A stretch of 26,754 nucleotides of DNA from Dinoroseobacter sp042096155 (GCA_042096155.1 JBELMC010000036.1:1-26754); one strand, 5' to 3'; positions 7,719 to 15,829 are shown, counted from the stretch's first letter. The notes: generated from the letters alone by a model not told the origin. Numbers and translations: made by a program.

Positions 7719-8868
7719 CGTCAAACTCATCCTGGCAGACAGGATCATCGAAAATGGCGCGCTGCGGATCGAAAATGGCGTGATTGCCGAGATCGTCGAA
7801 AGCGCAGGCCAGCCCTCAGGCTTCACCATCTTCCCCGGCTTCATCGATATGCATGGCGACATGATTGAGCTCGAGCTTGAGCCCAGGCCAAAAGTCGATT
7901 TCCCGATGGAGGTCGCGGTGGGGCATCTTGATGCGCGCCTTGCGGCCGCGGGTGTCACGACAGCTTATGCCGGCGTATCCTTTTCTCGCACTGCCGTTGA
8001 CGGTGAGAGGCGCTCTTTCGAGCATACGTCCGGGATCATCCACGCCCTCAAAGACAACATCCAGGATTTGCGCGTTGATCATCGCATTCACGCGCGGTTT
8101 GACATGACATACACGGCTGCAATTGACGCTTTGGACGGATTGCTGGCGGCTGGCGCCGTCGACCTTGTTTCGGTGATGGATCACACGCCTGGTCAAGGCC
8201 AGTACCGCAATGTCGAAACGCTCATCGCCAATCGCATAAAGAGCGGGCTGAGCGAGGCGCAAGCACGCGCGCATGTGGCGCGACGCATCGAAGATGCGGT
8301 CCCTGCCGAGCAAGTTCTTGAAAACCTCGAACGGATTTCAAAGCTCTGCGGTGCCCACGGCGTTGCAACGGCCAGCCATGACGATGATACCGTCGAGAAA
8401 GCGCGCTTAATGGCGGACATTGGCGTTGTGATCTCCGAGTTTCCGGTCACGATCGAAGCGGCCAGGGTCGCCGCGACGCGTGGATTGATGATTGCCATGG
8501 GCGCGCCCAATGCGATGCGCGGCAAAAGCTATTCGGGCAATCTGTCGGCGCGTGAAGCGCACGCGGCGGGATTGCTCGACATACTTGCGGCCGACTATCA
8601 CCCCGCCGCGATCTTGCCTGCCATTCGTGCCCTGTCTGAAACCGATCCGAACGGTTTGGGTGGCGCTGTGCGTCTAGCCTCGAAAAACCCCGCAGAGGCG
8701 CTCGGCCTCAAAGATCGGGGTGAAATCGCCCGCGGAAAGCGCGCTGATCTGGCCATTGTCGATGGGGCAGACCGCGTTGTGCAAACCTTGAGCGCAGGAG
8801 AAATCATCTTCTCCAACGGCCGTGGGCCGGAAACCGCCGAACCCTCGGTTGTGGCTGCGGTCGCGTAA
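7705..8868 (+). CDS. phnM: PhnM, ribose 1-phosphonate 5-triphosphate diphosphatase
   Basis: The 387-residue amidohydrolase has the metal-binding motifs of PhnM in order: H50-G-D52 in FIDMHGD followed by EPRPKVDFP, the MDHTPGQGQ block (159-166), SHDDD (224-228), SEFPVT (244-249), GAPNAMRG (266-273) and ADYHP (296-300). GEIARGKRADLAIV is the usual C-terminal beta-sandwich signature. PhnM releases diphosphate from the ribose triphosphate intermediate, leaving the PhnJ substrate. Start ATG 7705 lies inside the end of phnL. This is the canonical copy; two PhnM relatives lie further right in the window, one intact and one broken. Confidence 0.94.
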   Translation: MWLSDVKLILADRIIENGALRIENGVIAEIVESAGQPSGFTIFPGFIDMHGDMIELELEPRPKVDFPMEVAVGHLDARLAAAGVTTAYAGVSFSRTAVDGERRSFEHTSGIIHALKDNIQDLRVDHRIHARFDMTYTAAIDALDGLLAAGAVDLVSVMDHTPGQGQYRNVETLIANRIKSGLSEAQARAHVARRIEDAVPAEQVLENLERISKLCGAHGVATASHDDDTVEKARLMADIGVVISEFPVTIEAARVAATRGLMIAMGAPNAMRGKSYSGNLSAREAHAAGLLDILAADYHPAAILPAIRALSETDPNGLGGAVRLASKNPAEALGLKDRGEIARGKRADLAIVDGADRVVQTLSAGEIIFSNGRGPETAEPSVVAAVA

Positions 8869-8931
8869 CCAAAGTTTTACAAAAGGGACTCCGAGGCGTC
8901 ACAAAAACAGGTCAGCTTGCAGGCGAAAAAG

Positions 8932-8947
8932 TCATTCGGATGAATCG
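8932..8947 (+). promoter_or_regulatory. Copy of the phnF-type motif directly before phnC
   Basis: TCATTCGGATGAATCG is identical to the motif before phnF except for one base and ends 2 bases before the phnC ATG, almost the same distance as at phnF. The inner repeat is ATTCG-GA-TGAAT, one mismatch from perfect. It lies at the end of the 81-base gap between phnM and phnC, the only sizeable gap in the first half of the cluster. I saw no convincing PHO box in that gap. It probably allows separate control of the transporter genes, most likely by PhnF. Confidence 0.5.
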
Positions 8948-8949
8948 CC

Positions 8950-9756
8950 ATGCCTGCACCCGCTGCCCTGACCCTCACCGACGTCTCCAAGGTTTTTGAC
9001 GAAACCCGCGCGGTCGATACCGTAACGCTCGAGATCAAGCCCGGACAGTTTGTGGGCGTCATCGGACGCTCCGGCGCCGGCAAGTCCACCATGCTTCGAT
9101 TGATCAACCGCCTCATTGACCCCACGCATGGGTCGATTTCGTTTGGAGGTACTGAGATCACCGCCCTGAAGGGTAAAGCCCTGCGCGAATGGCGCCGCGA
9201 TTGCGCGATGATCTTTCAGCAGTTCAACCTCGTTGATCGCCTGGATGTTTTGACCAATGTGCTGATCGGGCGCCTGGCCGAGCATAGCTTTGTCAGTTCC
9301 ATGGCCATGCAGTTCACTGACTCTGAACGCGCCATGGCGCTGCAAGCGCTGGACCGGCTGGATCTGGTGCCGCAAGCGCTGCAGCGCGCGGGCACTTTGT
9401 CCGGCGGTCAGCAGCAACGTGTCGCCATCGCTAAAGCCCTCGTGCAGCAGCCTAAAATCATGCTCGCCGATGAACCGATCGCTTCGCTAGACCCCGCCAA
9501 TGCCACGCTCGTCATGGATGGGCTGCGGCAGATTAATAAAGAGGACGGCCTGACCGTACTGGTCAACCTCCACACGCTCGACACGGCCCGCGCCTATTGC
9601 GACCGCATTATCGCGATGCGGAACGGTCGCGTCTTCTTTGACGGTGTCGCGGCCCAGCTCACCGATGATGTGGTCCGCGACATCTACGGCCTCGAGGGTC
9701 TCAGAGAGTTCAACGAAGCCGTCACGTCGACCCAATCGGTCGCGTTGACCGCCTAA
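8950..9756 (+). CDS. phnC: PhnC, phosphonate ABC transporter ATP-binding protein
   Basis: A 268-residue ATPase with Walker A GRSGAGKST (39-47), Q-loop in MIFQQFNLVDRLDVLTNVL, signature LSGGQQQRVAIAKAL, Walker B IMLADEPIASLDP and switch histidine in NLHTLDTA. The NQ-type FNLVDRLDVL block and the DGVAAQL ending are typical of PhnC and separate it from PhnK and PhnL. It energises uptake through the two PhnE permeases with PhnD as binding protein. The start ATG follows the shared phnF/phnC motif. Confidence 0.94.
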   Translation: MPAPAALTLTDVSKVFDETRAVDTVTLEIKPGQFVGVIGRSGAGKSTMLRLINRLIDPTHGSISFGGTEITALKGKALREWRRDCAMIFQQFNLVDRLDVLTNVLIGRLAEHSFVSSMAMQFTDSERAMALQALDRLDLVPQALQRAGTLSGGQQQRVAIAKALVQQPKIMLADEPIASLDPANATLVMDGLRQINKEDGLTVLVNLHTLDTARAYCDRIIAMRNGRVFFDGVAAQLTDDVVRDIYGLEGLREFNEAVTSTQSVALTA

Positions 9757-9794
9757 CCCAGTTTCCTGCCGCCAATCAAATGAGGGAGATACTC

Positions 9795-10703
9795 ATGAAA
9801 CTTCTGGCAACCACGGCCCTTGTGGTCCTCACAGCCTCCGCCGCCATGGCCGAGGGATGGAAAGAAGACTACCAGGTCATCAAGTTCGGCATCCTTTCGG
9901 GCGAGAACGAAAAAGACCGCATCGCGCGCTATACCCCTTTCGAAGAGTACCTCGAGCGTGAACTGGGCGTCGAAGTCGAAATCTTCACCGCCGGCGCCTA
10001 TGACGGCGTGATCCAGGCCCTTGGTGCAGATCAGATCGAATTTGCCTTCCTCGGCTCCTCGTCCTACGCCGCTGCTTACACAGCAACCGACGGCGCAGTT
10101 GAGCCGCTCGTCACGCGGATCCGTAAGGACGGCTCCTCGGGTTACTTCTCGGTTGTCGTGACGCGCTGTGAAGACGGCTATAAGTCCCTTCAGGACCTTG
10201 AAGGTAAGGTTCTGGCCTTTGCTGACCCTGACTCCACGTCCGGCTATGCTGTGCCTTACTTCAATATCGCTAAGGAAGTTGATCCTAAGACCTTCTTCTC
10301 CGCGATCCCGTTCTCCGGCTCGCACGAAGCGGGTGTTGCCGGTGTGGCTCAGGGCACGTTTGATGCCGCAGCGACGTGGCAGAACAACGCGACCGACGGT
10401 CGTTGGCAGCGGATGATCGAAAAAGAGATGATCGCCGAAGGCGAGATCTGCCCGATCTGGGAAAGCCCTGAGATCACCTCCGGCCCGTTCACGGCCCGTG
10501 TGAACCTGCCTCAGGAACTGAAAGACGCCATGCAGCAGCTGGTTCTGGACGTAGCCACCAACGATCCGGCGGCATTCAAGGCAATGACCGGCGAAGTCGA
10601 AGGCACGCCAAACCCGCAGATCGGATGGCAGCCTGCAACGCACGAGCGCTATCAGTGGATCGTGGACATGCGCGACTGGCTCAAGAAGCAGCGCCGCTCG
10701 TAA
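9795..10703 (+). CDS. phnD: PhnD, periplasmic phosphonate-binding protein
   Basis: The 302-residue product starts with a clear Sec signal peptide (MKLLATTALVVLTASAAMA, cleavage before EGW). The start at 9795 is preferred over an in-frame ATG at 9780 because the Shine-Dalgarno-like GAGGGAG lies between them. The mature part shows the PhnD pattern: FGILSGENE, PFEEYLERELGVEVE, GAYDGVIQALGADQIEFAFLGSSSY, FADPDSTSGY and FSGSHEAGV. It binds phosphonates in the periplasm and delivers them to PhnE1-PhnE2. A strong terminator hairpin follows directly, which would make the binding protein more abundant than the permeases. Confidence 0.95.
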   Translation: MKLLATTALVVLTASAAMAEGWKEDYQVIKFGILSGENEKDRIARYTPFEEYLERELGVEVEIFTAGAYDGVIQALGADQIEFAFLGSSSYAAAYTATDGAVEPLVTRIRKDGSSGYFSVVVTRCEDGYKSLQDLEGKVLAFADPDSTSGYAVPYFNIAKEVDPKTFFSAIPFSGSHEAGVAGVAQGTFDAAATWQNNATDGRWQRMIEKEMIAEGEICPIWESPEITSGPFTARVNLPQELKDAMQQLVLDVATNDPAAFKAMTGEVEGTPNPQIGWQPATHERYQWIVDMRDWLKKQRRS

Positions 10704-10716
10704 GTTCAAAAGCTTG

Positions 10717-10750
10717 GCCCCCCGCCCACCGGCGGGGGGCTTTGTTTCTT
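10717..10750 (+). terminator. Intrinsic (partial) terminator between phnD and phnE
   Basis: GCCCCCCGCC (10717-10726), a CACC loop and GGCGGGGGGC (10731-10740) form a perfect 10-bp GC-rich stem followed by a T-rich tail (TTTGTTTCTT). It sits 13 bases after the phnD stop. Because phnE1 begins only 14 bases later without an obvious promoter, it probably works as an attenuating terminator or as an RNA-stabilising hairpin for phnCD. Confidence 0.8.
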
Positions 10751-10763
10751 AGGGATATCTGAC

Positions 10764-11696
10764 ATGACTGCTGCTGCCGATATGACGCCGTTGCGTCCCT
10801 TGGATCAATTCGAAGTGGACTACGCCGCACAGCGAAAGCGGGCCAAACTTGGCTGGCTGATTGCGAGCGTGCTCTTTTTTGCTTTTTTCGCGTTTTCGGC
10901 CTGGCTCGGCGACTTCTTCAAAGTCACACAGGTCACAAATGTCGATGGATCGCGCGAATGGCGCTGGATCATTCCAGCAGGCCTGCCGCGTCTCGGCGAA
11001 TTCATTGAAAAAACCCTCCCCGTCTTGCGGTGGGACAGCCTAGGCGCGGATCTCGCAGAATGGTTCTGGCGCTGGAAAGTCTGGCTCAACCTGCTCGTTG
11101 AAACGGTCCTGATTGCCTTTATGGCCACGGCCTTTGGGGTATTGGGTGGCTTCGTGATGTCGTTCCCTGCGTCGCGGAACTTGGCCCCGAACAAATGGAT
11201 CCTTTGGGGGAGCAGACGCTACCTTGAGATCGCGCGCACCGTGCCCGAATTGGTTTGGGCGCTGATCTTCGTCTTTTGCTTCTCGGTTGGGCCTATGGCC
11301 GGAGTGCTCGCCATCGGGCTGCATACCGCAGGCGCTTTGGGAAAGCTCTATTCGGAAGTGAACGAGAACATCGACATGCGCCCCCTTGAGGGTGTGAAAG
11401 CCGCAGGCGGCACCTGGTTTGACCAGATCCGCTACGGCGCGGTGCCTCAGGTGATGCCCAATATCATCAGTTACACGTTGCTGAGGTTCGAAATCAACGT
11501 GCGCGCCTCGTCCATCATTGGCTACGTGGGCGCCGGGGGCCTTGGCCAGGAATTTCGCGAGGCCTTGTCCTTGCAGGAATACACCGACCTGTCGGCTCTC
11601 TTCGTGATCATCTTTGTGACTGTGATCGTCATCGACTACGGCTCCGAGAAGCTGCGCCACAGGGTCATCGGACTTGAGAAAGGGCCAGCGACATGA
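10764..11696 (+). CDS. phnE: PhnE1, phosphonate ABC transporter permease
   Basis: The 310-residue inner-membrane protein has a first hydrophobic helix near residues 30-48, a periplasmic stretch of about 60 residues, and a permease domain from about 105 (LVETVLIAFMATAFGVLGG) to 305. The cytoplasmic coupling loop (EGVKAAGGTWFDQIRYGAVPQ, about 211-230) is the EAA motif that contacts PhnC, and SIIGYVGAGGLG is the signature of phosphonate permeases. The start has a weak upstream AGGGAT. It overlaps the second permease by 4 bases. Confidence 0.93.
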   Translation: MTAAADMTPLRPLDQFEVDYAAQRKRAKLGWLIASVLFFAFFAFSAWLGDFFKVTQVTNVDGSREWRWIIPAGLPRLGEFIEKTLPVLRWDSLGADLAEWFWRWKVWLNLLVETVLIAFMATAFGVLGGFVMSFPASRNLAPNKWILWGSRRYLEIARTVPELVWALIFVFCFSVGPMAGVLAIGLHTAGALGKLYSEVNENIDMRPLEGVKAAGGTWFDQIRYGAVPQVMPNIISYTLLRFEINVRASSIIGYVGAGGLGQEFREALSLQEYTDLSALFVIIFVTVIVIDYGSEKLRHRVIGLEKGPAT

Positions 11697-12553
11697 CGCA
11701 CCCAACCAAGACAGACATCCAGACACTTATGGAAAAGCACCCGCGCGTCTTTCGCGATACGCCCCTCGTGCGGGCGCGCAAGATCGGGCTTTGGGCCCTC
11801 TTCGTGGGGCTCTTCGCCTGGTGCCTTTACGATTTCAACTTCTCGCCAGACCGCATTTGGGTGGGCCTCCAACGCCTGGGCACTGTGGTGTCCTTCATGT
11901 TTCCACCACATCTATGGGAGACGTGGCCAGAATGGGTAGAAGTCTTAACCGCGCTTGGTGAAACCGTGGCGATGGCCTTCCTAGGGACGGTGCTTGGTCT
12001 GATCATCGCCTTCCCGGTGTCGTTCCTCGGAGCCAAGAACATCACGCGCATCTTCTTCCTGCGCCATACAGCACGCCGCGGCTATGACATCATCCGCGCC
12101 TTCGAGACGCTTATCCTCGCGCTGATCTTCATCCGCGCCTTTGGGCTTGGCCCGCTGGCAGGCATTCTCGCGATCGCCGTCTCGGAGATCGGGACATTCG
12201 GCAAACTCTTCTCAGAGGCGCTGGAGAACACGTCCAAACGACCTGTCGAGGGGGTCGTGGCCTCGGGCGGCTCGCGTTTTCAGTCGATCCTCTACGGGAT
12301 CATGCCGCAGGTCTTGCCCGTGCACTTGTCCATTGTCCTCTACAACTTCGAATCCAATGTGCGGTCGTCCACGATCCTCGGCATCGTCGGCGCGGGCGGC
12401 ATCGGGTTCATGTTGTCAGACCGGATTGCGGGTCTCTTCTGGGATCAGGTCTGGACCATCATCTTCATGATCATCGCGATGGTCTACATCGTCGACTACC
12501 TCTCTGGTCTGATCCGCACCCGCGTCATCGGCAAATGGGAAGGCGCGCACTAA
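11693..12553 (+). CDS. phnE: PhnE2, second phosphonate ABC transporter permease
   Basis: The 286-residue membrane protein is a paralogue of the preceding permease: N-terminal helix near 30-48, TALGETVAMAFLGTVLGLIIAFP, RAFETLILALIFIRAFGLGPLAG, EAA loop EGVVASGGSRFQSILYGIMPQ and STILGIVGAGGIG. Paired PhnE subunits are common in alphaproteobacterial phosphonate systems and presumably form a heterodimer. The ATGA overlap with PhnE1 supports equal translation. Clear stop TAA at 12551-12553. Confidence 0.93.
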   Translation: MTHPTKTDIQTLMEKHPRVFRDTPLVRARKIGLWALFVGLFAWCLYDFNFSPDRIWVGLQRLGTVVSFMFPPHLWETWPEWVEVLTALGETVAMAFLGTVLGLIIAFPVSFLGAKNITRIFFLRHTARRGYDIIRAFETLILALIFIRAFGLGPLAGILAIAVSEIGTFGKLFSEALENTSKRPVEGVVASGGSRFQSILYGIMPQVLPVHLSIVLYNFESNVRSSTILGIVGAGGIGFMLSDRIAGLFWDQVWTIIFMIIAMVYIVDYLSGLIRTRVIGKWEGAH

Positions 12554-12558
12554 TTCAG

Positions 12559-12684
12559 ATGAAGCGCATACTGATCATCGGCGGGCCGAAGGCGGGTAAA
12601 CCCGAACCGGCCCGTGATTTGCGGACCAAGAACGCGTCGCCACTGATGCATGTCCTGAATGTTTCGCGCGAAGGACTGTCATGA
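12559..12684 (+). pseudogene. 41-codon P-loop fragment between phnE2 and the phosphoesterase
   Basis: The ATG at 12559, 6 bases after the phnE2 stop, opens a 41-codon frame whose TGA overlaps the next gene's ATG by 4 bases. It begins MKRILIIGGPKAGKP, which looks like the start of a small P-loop kinase or AAA-type ATPase (GGPxxGK, with the expected Ser/Thr after the lysine replaced by Pro), followed by PARDLRTKNASPL, reminiscent of the next helix of such proteins. The rest of the domain is missing. I read it as the remnant of a larger gene kept short enough to preserve translational coupling. A functional micropeptide cannot be excluded. Confidence 0.45.
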
Positions 12685-13493
12685 AGTTGGTGGTTCTCAG
12701 CGACATCCATATCGACCTTCCCCTGGGGGGCCAAAAACACGCCCATAATCTGGCGCGACTGGAAAGCGCGATCGACCGCATCAATGCGGCCTATTCAGAT
12801 GCGGACCTTGTGGTATTTGCCGGCGATCTGGTGGATCGGGGGCGATTTGCCGAACCCTACCAGGCTTTCAAAGAAGCCCTGAAAAAATTGTGCCCCCCCT
12901 GTGCAATAACACTTGGAAATCATGACGACCGTGACACCTTTTGCGGGGTTTTCGGCGAAACCCACAGCGATGAAACGGGCTATATTCAATCCGCCCATGT
13001 CGTGGACGGCACCCATGTGTTAATCTTGGACAGCACCACAGACGCGCCTGCACCGGATGGTTTCCGAGGCGCGCGCGATGCGTGGGGCAAGCTCTGTGCC
13101 CAGCGGCTGGGCGTGCTCAAACGGTGTTTGCAGGAGGCAAGGGGCCATCCGGTCATTTTGATCTTACACCACCCGCCGCTGCAACTGGGCCTGTCGGGTG
13201 ACCCGATGCTGCTGCGCGAGCCAAAGGCGTTCATCGACCTATTGGCTGACCACGGAAACGTCAGGCATGTCATCAGCGGCCATATTCACATGACCACAAC
13301 GAGTTTTTACCGCGGCATCCCGTTCACAACGCTCGCTGGCGGTTGCACCACTGTCGCCGAGGATTTTGGCCGCCGCGCAAACAAGCATCGCCTGACGGGG
13401 CCCGCCCAAATGGCCATCGTGCTGAGCGATGCAGAGCAAACGACAATCCACTTCGACAATTATGTCGATGCGAACTTAGCATTCTCGAAATAG
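12681..13493 (+). CDS. Calcineurin-like metallophosphoesterase of the phn operon
   Basis: The 270-residue protein has every metal-site motif of class III cyclic-nucleotide / glycerophosphodiesterase-like phosphoesterases: D8-I-H10, G-D49-L-V-D-R, G-N80-H81-D-D, H163-H164-P and G-H-I-H (200-203). No signal peptide is seen, so it acts in the cytoplasm. Inside a C-P lyase operon that lacks phnP, the likely substrate is 5-phosphoribosyl 1,2-cyclic phosphate, the PhnJ product, though a phosphodiester entering as nutrient is an alternative. The ATG is preceded by GAAGGA and overlaps the upstream fragment by 4 bases. Confidence 0.88.
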   Translation: MKLVVLSDIHIDLPLGGQKHAHNLARLESAIDRINAAYSDADLVVFAGDLVDRGRFAEPYQAFKEALKKLCPPCAITLGNHDDRDTFCGVFGETHSDETGYIQSAHVVDGTHVLILDSTTDAPAPDGFRGARDAWGKLCAQRLGVLKRCLQEARGHPVILILHHPPLQLGLSGDPMLLREPKAFIDLLADHGNVRHVISGHIHMTTTSFYRGIPFTTLAGGCTTVAEDFGRRANKHRLTGPAQMAIVLSDAEQTTIHFDNYVDANLAFSK

Positions 13494-13504
13494 GAGACAT
13501 CCAA

Positions 13505-14131
13505 ATGGCAGGCGCTGGCTCAAAAGACGCGCTCTCTGAATCCCCGACGATCCATGAAGGGGCAATGGTTGATGATTTTGAATTGGGCCAGTGGACGGAG
13601 GTGGGCAAGGGTACATTGCTCAAGCACGGCTCCATGGACGATTGGTCCTACATCACACGCGATTGCCACGTCGTTTGGACGACGATCGGCAAGATGTGCT
13701 CGATTGCCAATTCGACACGCATCAATCCTGGCAACCACCCGACCTGGCGTGCGGTCCAGCATCATTCGGTCTACCGCGCGGAGGCCTATGGCCTGGGCGA
13801 GGATGACTATGACTTCTTCGATTGGCGCAAAGCCGATTGGGTGACCATCGGCCACGATGTCTGGATCGGGCACGGCGTGACCGTAACCGCAGGGGTCACC
13901 ATTGGGACAGGCGCCGTCATCGGTGCGGGCGCTGTCGTCACCAAAGATGTGGCGCCCTACACTGTCGTCGGCGGTGTGCCCGCGCGCGTCATCAAACGCC
14001 GCTTCACCGAGGCCCAGGCCGAAGCCCTGCAAGAGATCGCCGTTTGGGATTGGACCTACGACGCCTACAAGGCGGCGCTCCCCGACATTCGCGCCCTTGA
14101 GATCGACGCCTTCATCGAAAAGTACCAATAG
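13505..14131 (+). CDS. Hexapeptide-repeat transferase of phosphonate clusters
   Basis: The 208-residue protein has left-handed beta-helix repeats: scattered copies near residues 25-65 and a regular run WVTIGHDVWIGHGVTVTAGV continuing through IGTGAVIGAGAVVTKDV (about 115-155). The C-terminus has GGVPARVIKRRF, as in CatB/VatD-type acetyltransferases. A family of such proteins is regularly found in C-P lyase operons and is annotated as a phosphonate-metabolism transferase, with no firm substrate. Start ATG 13505 is chosen because GGAG lies 8 bases before it, just inside the end of the upstream stop. It probably acetylates an aminophosphonate or ribose intermediate; that is inference. Confidence 0.88.
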   Translation: MAGAGSKDALSESPTIHEGAMVDDFELGQWTEVGKGTLLKHGSMDDWSYITRDCHVVWTTIGKMCSIANSTRINPGNHPTWRAVQHHSVYRAEAYGLGEDDYDFFDWRKADWVTIGHDVWIGHGVTVTAGVTIGTGAVIGAGAVVTKDVAPYTVVGGVPARVIKRRFTEAQAEALQEIAVWDWTYDAYKAALPDIRALEIDAFIEKYQ

Positions 14132-14689
14132 GTGCGCCTCGTCACGCCCTCTTTGACGTATCTGGAGGCCTATCGCGCTGCTCTGGAGACCGGATGGTCA
14201 CCGCGCACGACGCGGCCCGAGGCTGCCGCAGAGGAATTGGACGAGATCTTAAGCGACCCCGATGCCTTCATCGCCTCTCTCGACGATCCAGAGGCGCGAG
14301 GAGGTGATATTCAGCTGCCCGATGGCAGTTTCGTAATGCGTTTGCCGAGCTTTCGTCGATGGATTTGGGACGAGGCCTTCTGCGGAAGCATCGAACTGCG
14401 CTGGCAACACGGCACAGATGTCCTTCCGCCGACATGCCTCGGTCATATCGGCTATGCTGTCGTCCCGTGGCGCAGGCGCGAAGGGCTGGCGACCGCAGCA
14501 CTCGCCGCGCTTTTGCCCCAAGCCGGCGCCGTCGGGCTGACCGCTGTGGATCTGACCGTCGATCCGAGCAACATCGCCTCTGTCCGCGTCATTGAAAAAA
14601 ACGGCGGGCGCTTGATTGCGCGCCGCTCGAAGTTACCCGCCCATGGGTGCGGCCAAGAGTTGTTCTACCGCATAGACCTTTCCGAATGA
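14132..14689 (+). CDS. GNAT-family N-acetyltransferase
   Basis: A 185-residue protein starting with GTG immediately after the preceding stop. The acetyl-CoA-binding region is recognisable: LGHIGYAVVPWRRREGLATAALAAL (about 108-132; R-R-x-G-L-A-T is the pyrophosphate loop), then DLTVDPSNIASVRVIEKNGG, the helix and turn typical of RimJ/RimL-like GNATs. In other organisms PhnO, also a GNAT enzyme, acetylates aminoalkylphosphonates. This protein is longer and not obviously PhnO, but a similar protective or processing role fits its operon. Its stop overlaps the next gene's ATG by 4 bases. Confidence 0.85.
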   Translation: MRLVTPSLTYLEAYRAALETGWSPRTTRPEAAAEELDEILSDPDAFIASLDDPEARGGDIQLPDGSFVMRLPSFRRWIWDEAFCGSIELRWQHGTDVLPPTCLGHIGYAVVPWRRREGLATAALAALLPQAGAVGLTAVDLTVDPSNIASVRVIEKNGGRLIARRSKLPAHGCGQELFYRIDLSE

Positions 14690-15753
14690 TCCGGGCCCTA
14701 AAAGCATATCATTCTGTCGTCGCGACCATCGTCCTTGGAGCCCTTGGAGGAACCCTCTTCTACGCCCTCAATATGCCGCTCCCGTGGATGTTGGGCGCAA
14801 TTGTGGTCACGCTCATCGGGACACTTGCCCAGTGGAACCTGACGGGCCCGGAAAAGGCGCGCCCCTATGTGGTCTCGGTCATTGGTGTGATGCTGGGTTC
14901 CGGGTTCAAACCCGATACCTTTGCCCATTTGGATCAATGGGCGATTTCACTGGCCGGTCTTGTCTTTTGCGTCATCGTCTCGGTGCTGCTTGTCCAAGCC
15001 TATCTGCACCGATTTGGCGGCCAATCACGCGTCACGGCGATGCTTTGCGCGATGCCAGGCGGTGTCGTCGAAATGGTCGAGATTGGCCGCGCTGAAGGGG
15101 GCGACGAAAAAGCGATTATCCTCGCCCATGTCTGGCGCATCATTTTGGTCATCGCGGCTATCGCGTTTTGGTTTCGATTGGTTTTGGGATTTGAGGTCAA
15201 CGGGATGATGCCGATGTCTACGAATTCAACCGGCCTCCTAGACTTGGTGATCCTCGCTGGCTGCGCCGCCCTAGGCAGCGCGTTGGGACTTTGGTTCAAG
15301 CTCCCGGCACCGACCTTCATTGGCCCCATGGTCTTGAGCGCGGCCGCACATATGACGGGCCTCACGTACAGCAGCCCACCGCTTGTTTTTGTCGTCGCAG
15401 CGCAGATCGTCCTCGGCGTCGTCGTGGGATGTCGGTTCAAAGGCAGCCGAGCCGCAGACGTCTTTCACGCCCTTAAGCTGGCTCTGGCGTCCACAGCGAT
15501 CATGATGGCTGTGGCGACGTGCTTTGCTTGGGTCATTCACCAGGTGACGGGCCACAGCACTGCGCAAATTCTTTTGGCCTATGCACCTGGGGGATTGAAC
15601 GAAATGAGCCTTGTGTCCCTGGCGATCCAGGCGGATGTCGCCTTTGTCGCGACGCATCACCTCTTTCGAATTGTGGCGCTCTTGACCCTTGCAGGGACAC
15701 TTCTGGCCAGAATTGCCAAAGCGTTGAATCGCTCTGCCGCAACCGGCCTTTGA
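14686..15753 (+). CDS. AbrB-family (PF05145-type) integral membrane protein
   Basis: The 355-residue protein is mostly hydrophobic, with about ten membrane segments in two related halves. Each half carries the AbrB-family marker pattern: AMPGGVVEMVEIGRAEGGD (about 120-138) and YAPGGLNEMSLVSLAIQADVAFVATHH (about 298-324), plus LPWMLGA and LPAPTFIGPMV. The family is described as putative transporters or regulators with no agreed substrate; it is unrelated to the DNA-binding AbrB. The ATGA overlap with the GNAT gene places it in the phn transcript, so it may move a substrate, an acetylated product or a waste organic group. Confidence 0.85.
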   Translation: MIRALKAYHSVVATIVLGALGGTLFYALNMPLPWMLGAIVVTLIGTLAQWNLTGPEKARPYVVSVIGVMLGSGFKPDTFAHLDQWAISLAGLVFCVIVSVLLVQAYLHRFGGQSRVTAMLCAMPGGVVEMVEIGRAEGGDEKAIILAHVWRIILVIAAIAFWFRLVLGFEVNGMMPMSTNSTGLLDLVILAGCAALGSALGLWFKLPAPTFIGPMVLSAAAHMTGLTYSSPPLVFVVAAQIVLGVVVGCRFKGSRAADVFHALKLALASTAIMMAVATCFAWVIHQVTGHSTAQILLAYAPGGLNEMSLVSLAIQADVAFVATHHLFRIVALLTLAGTLLARIAKALNRSAATGL

Positions 15754-15802
15754 CAAGAGGTATCGGCCCTGACTAACGTTGAGTGTTCACCAGCGGCAAA
15801 TG

Positions 15803-15829
15803 CGAGCCCGAACTCGAGCGTTTTTTGAA
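15803..15829 (+). terminator. Weak candidate terminator after the phn operon
   Basis: A short hairpin (CGAG, CCCGAA loop, CTCG) followed closely by GCG and a run of six T lies about 50 bases after the AbrB-family gene. The stem is only about 4 bp, so termination here is uncertain. Confidence 0.3.

Noticed and set aside
8870..8931. Possible PHO box before phnC
   Set aside because: GTCAC at 8898 and GTCAG at 8911 are 13 bases apart instead of 11, and no proper second half-site fits.
9753..10709. 318-codon open frame antisense to phnD
   Set aside because: It mirrors a strongly supported gene, has no family motifs and arises from codon bias in high-GC DNA.
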